Part shown: piece after piece, positions 1 to 5,300 of the stretch
Layout of the letters: each line of letters begins with the position of its first letter
Numbering within the stretch: the first letter of the stretch is position 1
Program-made: the position numbers and the translations under genes
Source: Desulfobacteraceae bacterium
GTDB lineage: Bacteria; Desulfobacterota; Desulfobacteria; Desulfobacterales; JAABPS01
Direction: 5' to 3'
NCBI GenBank assembly: GCA_011391835.1
Contig: JAABPS010000214.1
Coordinates: 1-5,300, forward strand
DNA length: 5,300 nt
Notes under the pieces: model-generated
Database searches by the model: none
What the model saw: only the letters and a program-made list of their open reading frames with translations
Told to the model about the DNA's origin: nothing

Positions 1-516
1 ATTATAAGAGTCATTCTTGGCAAGATCGGCATTGATTACCTTATCAATACAGGAGTACAAAGACGAATTACAGGATGGGCCGTCGATTTTTTGATCGTAT
101 CAACTGTCATGGCAATCCAGCTTGTTGTTGTATGGAAGTTCATCCTTCCCGTATCGGTTATTTCCATGGCTGTCGGAATCATGACAACACTTGTTGTGAT
201 TTATTTTGGAAAACGGATTGAGTCTTTCAATATTGAAAGAACGGCAGCCATCTACGGCACCGTTACAGGCACAGTGTCATCCGGGCTCTTACTGCTGAGA
301 ATCGTGGATCCGGAGTTTCAAACACCTGCAGCCATGGATGTGGCGCTAATGAATGTTGTTGCGGCGCCGATCATTGCCGGTTTAATGGTATTGGTAAACG
401 CACCATTATGGTGGGGGTGGAGTGTTTCGCTGACTGTGGGCGTATTTGCTGCGGTGATGGTTTCGTCAATTCTTGCAATACGCTTATTAAAACTTTGGAG
501 AGAACCAAAATTTTAA
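1..516 (+). CDS. Sodium/glutamate symporter-type membrane carrier, C-terminal part (5' truncated by window)
   Basis: The reading frame is open from base 1 to the TAA at 514-516 and gives 171 residues. No start with a ribosome binding site is visible inside; the TTG at base 91 sits in the middle of a membrane segment, so the gene begins upstream of the window. Hydrophobic stretches lie at about residues 27-45, 47-69, 116-134 and 140-161, and the protein ends in a short basic tail. Between them is a polar, Gly/Thr/Ser-rich stretch (about 79-108) with the pattern IERT-AIYGT-TGT-SSGLLLLR followed by DP-F-TP. I associate this with GltS-family (COG0786) sodium:glutamate symporters, where glycine/serine-rich loops dip into the membrane at the substrate and sodium site. 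The role would be sodium-driven uptake of glutamate or a related dicarboxylate at the inner membrane. Substrate is not shown by the sequence, and an annotation as a general permease is the alternative. Confidence 0.72.
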   Translation: MIRVILGKIGIDYLINTGVQRRITGWAVDFLIVSTVMAIQLVVVWKFILPVSVISMAVGIMTTLVVIYFGKRIESFNIERTAAIYGTVTGTVSSGLLLLRIVDPEFQTPAAMDVALMNVVAAPIIAGLMVLVNAPLWWGWSVSLTVGVFAAVMVSSILAIRLLKLWREPKF

Positions 517-589
517 ACAGGGGTTATTCCGAGTAACGGATCGCACATGGGTTTCAATTTCTTTTTTATCCGTCAAATACCTGAAACGC
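517..589. other. Short convergent intergenic gap
   Basis: This gap separates two genes that end towards each other. It contains a spaced inverted pair, ACGGAT at 536-541 and ATCCGT at 568-573, with a 26-base loop holding a run of T (562-567). The stem is too short and the loop too long for a normal intrinsic terminator, so I do not call one. Nothing else is evident. Confidence 0.5.
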
Positions 590-2377
590 TCAATTCAGTT
601 CAAGCCATTCAAACCACATGGGATGGTTCTGTTTATACCATTGGAGAACTTCACGGAGAATAATCTGGCTTTCAGGCGAAATGACTTCATTGGGGATTCT
701 GTCAAAAAAGACTCTGACCCCATTGGCACCAAAATATTCCAGGGCAACGGAACAGAGCGTCTGAAGCTCGTTTCGAATTCTTCCGGAATCGGATATTTTC
801 ACTGCCCGTTGCTTGTAATTTTCTCCGCTGAAAAACCGGTTCAACAGCGGTTTAAACACAAGCCGGCTCTCTTCAAATGATTTCAGCAGGCGCAGCTTGA
901 ATGTTGTCCGCCTGTCACCCTTAGGCGTTGAGAGGCGTACGGTTACCCGATAGGTGTCATCCGACACTTGTTCTACACCCGGCGCCCCGGTATAGGGCTC
1001 GGGGAGCATATACCCTGTCATGGCCATCACATCCCATCGTTTTTCGGGCATAAAATCATCAGCAGACAGAGTACGTTTTTCCAGCGGGATGCCGGCGTTC
1101 TTCGCCTGAAGGATGTCATTTCGATAGCCCTGGACAGTTGATTCATCCAATGATTTCCCAAAAATTGTGCTCAGTCTTTCTGAGAAATCAACCGCATCAG
1201 GATCTAAATGCATGATCTCCGGCTCCTGATAATGGGGAAGTTTAAATTTGGATGAAAAAACTGAAAGGGATGCCTCAAGATTTAAGCTTGGATAAAGACT
1301 GGCTGCCTGAAATGCTTCTGCTGAAGCAGCATATCCATCCGTAATAAAAAGATGTCTTTCTTTCTTCTCATCAATCCATGAGCCAACGAGATAGGTAGGC
1401 GCATAAGTTCCTGATTCCGTAAATGCCTTTCCGCCTGTGGGAACTGTCCATTCATCATCCACCAAGTGAACTCCCAGATCACGCCATTCCTGCCAGAGCC
1501 CACCGATACGGGGTTCACGCCCTTTTCCTTGCAGAGTCCACACATGAATATTTTGCTTTTTTATATCCGGGTACGCGAGCTGAATCGCGTGATAGACTTT
1601 GGCCCGCGGCGTAAAAAAATCAATTAATAAAGATTCTTTTTTCGCAGTATCAATAACTTCCTTTGGCAATATAAGGTTGCCCATATAACCTTCATACTGA
1701 TTGGTGATCGCCATGGGCTGATCAAAGAGATGGAGAACTGTCATGGGTCCTGTTTTTGCGCCTTTGGCAAACCGGGAGGTGTTCTCAAGAGTATCAACAG
1801 CAGCTCCCCAGATGGTAATTCCAGCGCCTTTGATTTCCCGTTGAAAATCATCCCACCGATAAGTTACATCGTTTATCAGTCTCTGAACTCTGGCATCCAG
1901 AAACTTGGCAACTCTGGGCCTGGCATAGATTCTGCCAAATCCAAGCAACGGATTTGCCCCCATTTCCAGGGTTTCACCTGCTTTTGGCATCAGACCCTCT
2001 CCCAGGCAAACCATGATTGCGTGATTTTCAGGAATGGAGCGTGTCAGATACCAAAGACTTTCACTCAATGCATAGGCAGATATGGCGTCGGCATCTTTTT
2101 TGACCAAGTTCATCTCGTTTTTATCAAGTCCTTCTCCCTCGCCATATCGTCCAAAGAGTTTTGTGCCCAGGGCTGTGACAGCCATGGCCATGGTCAGCAG
2201 TCTTTCCATTCCTGCGTCCACGAATGAAATGACATCATTTAAATCAGAGTGATGATCCCCCCGAATCCATTCCACATCAACGTCTTCAAGCCACAGATGA
2301 AACCGGCCAAGGATCGGCCGGGCATCAAACGCCCACTGTGCGATTCTGTTCTTTCGTTTCATTTGGTCATAACTCAT
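590..2377 (-). CDS. Uncharacterised 595-residue soluble protein
   Basis: The gene starts at ATG 2377-2375, preceded on the minus strand by AGGAG (plus-strand 2388-2392) ten bases upstream, and ends with TGA at 592-590. I do not recognise the family. There is no signal peptide and no convincing membrane segment, so it should be cytoplasmic. Visible parts: a charged N-terminus rich in Trp, Asp and His (about 1-45, including DVEWIRGDHHSD); a helical region (about 50-115); a Gly-rich stretch, LGEGLMPKAGE (125-135) then GANPLLGFGRIYARPR (140-155); an alpha/beta-looking middle (about 180-350) containing TVPTGGKAFTESGTYAPTYL (311-330) and ITDGYAASAEA (345-355); and a C-terminal part (about 470-595) with a beta-like TYRVTVRLSTPKGDRRTTFKL stretch and a Trp-rich end. 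Only two cysteines are present (124, 542), so an iron-sulfur role is unlikely. It is a single-gene unit between convergent and divergent neighbours. The conserved-looking Gly/Thr/Ser loops hint at an enzyme, but no function can be assigned. Confidence 0.9.
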   Translation of the reverse strand: MSYDQMKRKNRIAQWAFDARPILGRFHLWLEDVDVEWIRGDHHSDLNDVISFVDAGMERLLTMAMAVTALGTKLFGRYGEGEGLDKNEMNLVKKDADAISAYALSESLWYLTRSIPENHAIMVCLGEGLMPKAGETLEMGANPLLGFGRIYARPRVAKFLDARVQRLINDVTYRWDDFQREIKGAGITIWGAAVDTLENTSRFAKGAKTGPMTVLHLFDQPMAITNQYEGYMGNLILPKEVIDTAKKESLLIDFFTPRAKVYHAIQLAYPDIKKQNIHVWTLQGKGREPRIGGLWQEWRDLGVHLVDDEWTVPTGGKAFTESGTYAPTYLVGSWIDEKKERHLFITDGYAASAEAFQAASLYPSLNLEASLSVFSSKFKLPHYQEPEIMHLDPDAVDFSERLSTIFGKSLDESTVQGYRNDILQAKNAGIPLEKRTLSADDFMPEKRWDVMAMTGYMLPEPYTGAPGVEQVSDDTYRVTVRLSTPKGDRRTTFKLRLLKSFEESRLVFKPLLNRFFSGENYKQRAVKISDSGRIRNELQTLCSVALEYFGANGVRVFFDRIPNEVISPESQIILREVLQWYKQNHPMWFEWLELN

Positions 2378-2387
2378 GATATACTCA

Positions 2388-2392
2388 CTCCT
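2388..2392 (-). promoter_or_regulatory. Ribosome binding site of the 595-residue protein gene
   Basis: On the minus strand this reads AGGAG, followed by a ten-base spacer and the ATG at 2377. It supports that start; the next in-frame ATG (codon 6) has no comparable site. Confidence 0.7.
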
Positions 2393-2439
2393 GTTAAAAG
2401 AAGCTGTAATGCTGTTTCAAAGCAATGAAAAGAGCCAGC

Positions 2440-2450
2440 CATCACTGATG
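2440..2450. repeat. Small perfect inverted repeat, possible operator
   Basis: CATCA-C-TGATG is a perfect 5+1+5 palindrome in the divergent intergenic region. It lies about 23 bases upstream of the -35 element proposed for the stress-protein gene and 63 bases upstream of the leftward start. The location would suit a regulator binding site, but an 11-base palindrome can occur by chance. Confidence 0.2.
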
Positions 2451-2472
2451 TAAAATTCCTAACATTTTTTTA

Positions 2473-2500
2473 TTTACAAATCAAAGATTTCTTGTAGAAT
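2473..2500 (+). promoter_or_regulatory. Predicted sigma70-type promoter for the stress protein / DsbA-like pair
   Basis: TTTACA at 2473-2478 and TAGAAT at 2495-2500 each match five of six consensus bases (TTGACA, TATAAT). They are separated by 16 bases in an AT-rich stretch. Transcription would begin near 2507, giving a leader of roughly 55 bases before the ATG at 2563. No second promoter was found in the 39 bases before the downstream gene. Confidence 0.5.
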
Positions 2501-2550
2501 ATAGCATCGTTTTTAAATTGGCATGTATCAGGCACAACTAAAAAAGCAAC

Positions 2551-2556
2551 GAGGTG
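2551..2556 (+). promoter_or_regulatory. Ribosome binding site that decides the stress-protein start
   Basis: GAGGTG is a six-base perfect match to the anti-Shine-Dalgarno complement, six bases before ATG 2563. The in-frame GTG at 2554 lies inside this site, so it cannot be the real start. The shorter protein also begins MIKSILIPTDGS, the normal opening of the family. Confidence 0.8.
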
Positions 2557-2562
2557 TATGTC

Positions 2563-3399
2563 ATGATAAAAAGCATTCTTATCCCCACTGACGGTTCAAC
2601 CGGTAGCCAGACAGCTCTGGATTATGGGCTCTATCTCGCTTCCCTTTTTCGTGCGGAAATCACAGGGTTAAATGTTATCGACATCCGGTCGCTGGAAGGG
2701 CCATTTTTAAGCGATATCTCCGGCTCGCTTGGATTTACACCCTTTCAGAATTATTTCCCCAAATTTCAAAAAATCCTTGAAGACAGGGGGAATGTGATTC
2801 TGGATGATTTTAAAAATAGATGTGCTGAAAAATCCTTTCATCCAAAATTGAAACGAATGTCCGGTGTTATCGCCAATGTGATAGCGGATGAAGCCAAGCG
2901 GGTTGATCTGGTCGTTATTGCCCAGAGGGGCGAGCATGAGCAATGGTCAACAGGGCTGCTCGGTTCAACAACCGATTCTGTGGTGCGGAAATCCCCCCGT
3001 CCGGTTCTTGTCACACCCAGTACATTTCGCGAGATAAAAAGTGTGCTCGTTGCCTACGACGCAAGTATTGAGGCCAACAAGGCCCTTAAAACAGCCTGCG
3101 AACATTTTGCCGATAAAAATATTCGATTTAGAGTTGTTTTCGTCACCAGCGATGAAGAAAAAAGCAAAAAGCTGACAGATGAAGTGAATGAATTTGTTAG
3201 TCCGTATCAGGTAGCATGTGAAATCAAAACTCTTGAGGGAGATGCTGCCAAAGAAATTCTTGATTATTCAGAACAAACACAAACAGACCTGATCGTCATG
3301 GGGGCTTTCAGCCACAGCCGCCTTCGGGATCTTATCCTTGGAGGCACCACAGCATTTATTATCCGGAAAGCCTCCATACCCGTGCTTCTGGAGAGATGA
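2563..3399 (+). CDS. Universal stress protein with two tandem UspA domains
   Basis: The protein has 278 residues, about twice the length of a single UspA domain (about 140-150), and consists of two repeats. Domain 1 (about 1-151) opens IKSILIPTDGS with the nucleotide-site Asp at 10. It ends with a loop around 120-136 in which the usual G-xx-G-x9-G(S/T) reads A-QR-G-x10-GST, so the first Gly is missing and there is one extra residue. Domain 2 (about 157-278) opens IKSVLVAYDAS (Asp 166) and carries G247-AF-S-x9-GGT (260-262), with Ser for the second Gly. It ends in a typical PVLLER strand. Family members bind ATP or AMP or dimerise, and help cells survive starvation, oxidative or respiratory stress; they act in the cytoplasm. 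Both loops are near consensus, so nucleotide binding is plausible but not certain. The gene is the first of a likely two-gene unit with the DsbA-like lipoprotein downstream. The family call is secure; the physiological signal is unknown. Confidence 0.93.
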   Translation: MIKSILIPTDGSTGSQTALDYGLYLASLFRAEITGLNVIDIRSLEGPFLSDISGSLGFTPFQNYFPKFQKILEDRGNVILDDFKNRCAEKSFHPKLKRMSGVIANVIADEAKRVDLVVIAQRGEHEQWSTGLLGSTTDSVVRKSPRPVLVTPSTFREIKSVLVAYDASIEANKALKTACEHFADKNIRFRVVFVTSDEEKSKKLTDEVNEFVSPYQVACEIKTLEGDAAKEILDYSEQTQTDLIVMGAFSHSRLRDLILGGTTAFIIRKASIPVLLER

Positions 3400-3438
3400 T
3401 TTTAAAACACAACCTTTAATTTTTTAACAAAGGGACTT

Positions 3439-4221
3439 ATGATGAAAAAATTACTTTTCCTTCTTTCTATTTTTACGTTTATCAGCAGCTGCGCCATGTT
3501 CCGGGCTTCCGGACGCTCCTCAGAGGAATTAAAGGAAGAAATTCAAGGATTGTTAAAAGAACATCCCGAACTTGTTCTGGATATTTTAAGGCAGAACAAG
3601 ATTGAGACATATAAAATCGTTCAGCAGGGGGCACAGGCAGACTTTGAAAACCAGCAGCAAAAGCGCTGGGAAGCTGAACTGAAAACTCCCTTTACCCCTG
3701 TCATTGATCCTGATCGTCCCGCACTGGGATACTCCAAGGCTCCGATTGTGATTGTTGCGTATTCAGATTTTCTATGTGGTTACTGTAAAAACGGAGCGCA
3801 AACCGTGGAAGGCCTGCTGAAGAAATATCCTAAAAAACTTCGTCTTGTTTTTAAGCATTTTTCCTATAATGATTTTTCTAAAAGAATCAGCCTGTATTTT
3901 GAAGCCATCGGCCGCCAATCGGCAGTTCAGGCCTGGAAATTTCATGACATGGTATTTGAAAGCCAGGAACTGGTTGACCAGAAAAAGGAAGAAGCTCTGA
4001 AAGATATAGTAAAGTCTTTGAATATCAAACAGTCGAAACTGGCAGAAGATTTAAAAAATCCGAAGCTGGCAAAATATATTGACGATGACATGAAAGAGGC
4101 AAACACGTTTGGATTTAGCGTAACCCCTGTGTTTTTGGTTAACGGTGTGGCCATCCATGGTGCAATGTCGGCTGAGGACTTTGAGAAGGTTATCGAAATG
4201 GTAGAGCAGAAAAAACCTTAA
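3439..4221 (+). CDS. DsbA-like thiol oxidoreductase lipoprotein (thioredoxin fold)
   Basis: The protein has 260 residues. ATG occurs twice in a row (3439, 3442). The purine-rich AGGGA at 3431-3435 sits three or six bases ahead, so the second ATG (259 residues) is equally possible. Residues 3-18 form a short lipoprotein signal: KK, a hydrophobic core, then the lipobox I-S-S-C with Cys18 as the acylation site. This predicts a membrane-anchored protein facing the periplasm. A charged helical segment (about 27-80, containing LLKEHPELVLDIL) resembles the N-terminal helical region of ScsC/Com1-type proteins. The thioredoxin domain (about 95-258) has the active site C113-G-Y-C116, an inserted helical part (about 145-215), and the cis-proline loop V-T-P (Pro230) followed by VFLVNGV. 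The expected role is making or reshuffling disulfides in exported proteins. It lies 39 bases after the stress-protein gene with no terminator between. No DsbB, DsbD or ScsB partner is in the window, so whether it acts as oxidase or isomerase is open. Confidence 0.88.
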   Translation: MMKKLLFLLSIFTFISSCAMFRASGRSSEELKEEIQGLLKEHPELVLDILRQNKIETYKIVQQGAQADFENQQQKRWEAELKTPFTPVIDPDRPALGYSKAPIVIVAYSDFLCGYCKNGAQTVEGLLKKYPKKLRLVFKHFSYNDFSKRISLYFEAIGRQSAVQAWKFHDMVFESQELVDQKKEEALKDIVKSLNIKQSKLAEDLKNPKLAKYIDDDMKEANTFGFSVTPVFLVNGVAIHGAMSAEDFEKVIEMVEQKKP

Positions 4222-4254
4222 ATCTGTCTATATTCGCTGTCCGGATCAACGCTA
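4222..4254. other. 33-base convergent gap without a visible terminator
   Basis: The DsbA-like gene ends with TAA at 4219-4221 and the opposing lyase gene ends with TAA at 4257-4255. I see no stable hairpin followed by T on either strand in the gap, so transcripts from the two sides may run into each other's 3' ends. Confidence 0.4.
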
Positions 4255-5300
4255 TTATTCTTTTTTGCATACAAAAAGATTATTTATAAACTCCACCAGC
4301 AGTCTTTCCCGAAGCGCCGGGGGGAGGCTGTTTAATACTTCATTGATATCTGCCATTTTTTCTGGCAGCCCTGATCCTTTAATGCCGGCCATATCCAGCA
4401 TGCCTGAAAACGTTTCGTCCGTCAGTTCCTGCGGATTGATTTTTGAAAATTCTGCTTGCACAGCAGCACCCAGTTCACCAAATTTGACGGGTCGTATTTT
4501 TTCTACGCTTTTTTCGAGATCTACCAGAAAATCATCCACCCATTCCACATTTGAATAATTAATGGATAGGTGTATATTCTCCTTTGAATTTTCAAAGGCA
4601 AGCGCTGGCTGAATATACCAGCCGATGGAATTCATTTCGTCAATGAGATGAAAAACACTGATGGTATCGGAGGTAAATGAGAGCATACACATATCGGGTT
4701 TTGCCATGAGGCGCAGATCCTTGATTCGTTCAATCCCTTTGACGATTTTTTTTGTTGCTTCGAGCTTTTTTCGTGCAATTTCCAAATATCCTTCATCTCC
4801 AATATAATTGAGAACCGCCCAGGCCGCAGCCATCGGCCCGCCAGAGCGGCTGCTTTGCACTGCATTGTTGATGATCGTATACCCCGTCCAATGGGAACAG
4901 GCGAAAATCTGGTGTTTCCGAATATCTTTGCTTCGATACAGTACCAGGGATGCCCCCTTGGGCGTGTATGCATATTTATGCAGATCTATAGACATGGATG
5001 TGACGCCCGGCACACTGAAATCAAAATCCGGGATCGGTTCACCCAGCCGTTTAAAGTAAGGCAGCATAAACCCGCCGACGCACGCGTCGGTATGAAGCAG
5101 AAGATTATTTTCAAGGGCAATTTTGCCGAGCTCTTTTATCGGATCCACAACGCCGTGAGCGTAGGAAGGGGCTGAACCCACCAGAAGTATGGTATTGGGT
5201 GTTATTGCTTTTTTAACTTCAGCAGGAATTGCCCTGAAGCTTTCATCCACCGGCGTGAGCACCACCTTGACATTAAGATACCGGGCGGCTTTGTGAAACG
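4255..5300 (-). CDS. PLP-dependent lyase/decarboxylase, sphingosine-1-phosphate lyase-like (5' truncated by window)
   Basis: The minus-strand frame is open from the right edge, reading FHKAARYLNVKVVLTPVDES, to TAA at 4257-4255. The GTG at 5265 is an internal valine, not a start; the N-terminal part lies outside. About 347 residues are visible. Counting from that valine as 1: LLHTDACVGGF (56-66) supplies the His and Asp that hold the PLP ring, and FDFSVPGVTS-S-DLHKYAYTPKG (81-104) has the Schiff-base Lys97 preceded by His. WTGYTIINNAVQSSRSGG (126-143) matches the substrate-loop region, and the small C-terminal domain follows. The pattern VPGVTS-S-D-HKY-PKG, and the later F-GELGAAVQ segment before the tail, resemble sphingosine-1-phosphate lyases more than glutamate decarboxylases. 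S1P lyases cleave a phosphorylated long-chain base to an aldehyde and phosphoethanolamine. About 45 residues at the end (about 292-336) go beyond the family's usual end. Fold-type I PLP enzyme is near certain; the exact substrate is inference, and an amino-acid decarboxylase is the alternative. Confidence 0.85.
   Translation of the reverse strand, partial: FHKAARYLNVKVVLTPVDESFRAIPAEVKKAITPNTILLVGSAPSYAHGVVDPIKELGKIALENNLLLHTDACVGGFMLPYFKRLGEPIPDFDFSVPGVTSMSIDLHKYAYTPKGASLVLYRSKDIRKHQIFACSHWTGYTIINNAVQSSRSGGPMAAAWAVLNYIGDEGYLEIARKKLEATKKIVKGIERIKDLRLMAKPDMCMLSFTSDTISVFHLIDEMNSIGWYIQPALAFENSKENIHLSINYSNVEWVDDFLVDLEKSVEKIRPVKFGELGAAVQAEFSKINPQELTDETFSGMLDMAGIKGSGLPEKMADINEVLNSLPPALRERLLVEFINNLFVCKKE

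Noticed and set aside
91..93. TTG at 91 as the start of the symporter-type protein
   Set aside because: The frame is open to base 1, there is no ribosome binding site, and the codon is inside a hydrophobic segment; the true start is upstream.
536..573. Inverted pair ACGGAT / ATCCGT as a terminator for the symporter gene
   Set aside because: The stem is six bases, the loop is 26 bases, and the T-run is inside the loop instead of after the stem.
1730..2227. A 165-codon open frame on the plus strand opposite the 595-residue protein gene
   Set aside because: It lies wholly antisense to a gene with a good start site, has no ribosome binding site, and its translation is a Cys/His/Ser-rich mixture typical of a shadow frame.
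2554..2562. GTG at 2554 as the start of the universal stress protein
   Set aside because: It falls within the Shine-Dalgarno sequence GAGGTG; the ATG at 2563 has correct spacing and gives the family's normal N-terminus.
4632..5175. Open frames of 83-113 codons on both strands inside the S1P-lyase-like gene
   Set aside because: They overlap the conserved PLP-binding region of the real gene, and their translations show no domain-like pattern.
5263..5265. GTG on the minus strand as the start of the S1P-lyase-like protein
   Set aside because: The frame continues to the window edge with family-like sequence (AARYLNVKV), so this is an internal valine.
1..5300. A novel defence system, mobile element or CRISPR-type array
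   Set aside because: No transposase, integrase, nuclease, phage or toxin-like gene was seen, and no tandem or dispersed repeats were noticed by eye; the genes look like ordinary metabolic and stress functions.

Overview
The window is ordinary protein-coding chromosomal DNA of moderate GC content. It is densely packed, with no RNA genes, mobile elements, CRISPR arrays or long repeats that I could see. The gene content (a GltS-type carrier, a tandem universal stress protein, a lipoprotein thiol oxidoreductase and a sphingosine-phosphate-lyase-like enzyme) and the codon style suggest a Gram-negative bacterium, possibly a Desulfobacterota-type (deltaproteobacterial) anaerobe. That assignment is an impression from protein style, not a demonstrated placement.

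Layout, left to right. Bases 1-516 (+) are the C-terminal end of a membrane carrier of the sodium/glutamate symporter type, cut by the window edge. Facing it tail-to-tail is a 595-residue soluble protein (590-2377, -) that I do not recognise. A 185-base divergent intergenic region (2378-2562) separates it from a rightward pair: a two-domain universal stress protein (2563-3399) and, 39 bases later, a thioredoxin-fold DsbA-like lipoprotein (3439-4221). The pair is probably co-transcribed from a good sigma70-type promoter at 2473-2500. The last gene (4255-5300, -) lies tail-to-tail with the lipoprotein gene after only 33 bases. It is a PLP-dependent lyase/decarboxylase resembling sphingosine-1-phosphate lyase, and its N-terminus lies beyond the right edge.

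The only supported functional link is the stress protein with the envelope thiol oxidoreductase, which looks like a small stress-response transcription unit (inference from spacing and orientation). The other genes are probably unrelated neighbours. I did not find convincing evidence of a new multi-gene system. The items most worth a second look are the unrecognised 595-residue protein, the bacterial S1P-lyase-like enzyme with an extra C-terminal tail, and the lipid-anchored DsbA-like protein with a helical N-terminal region.
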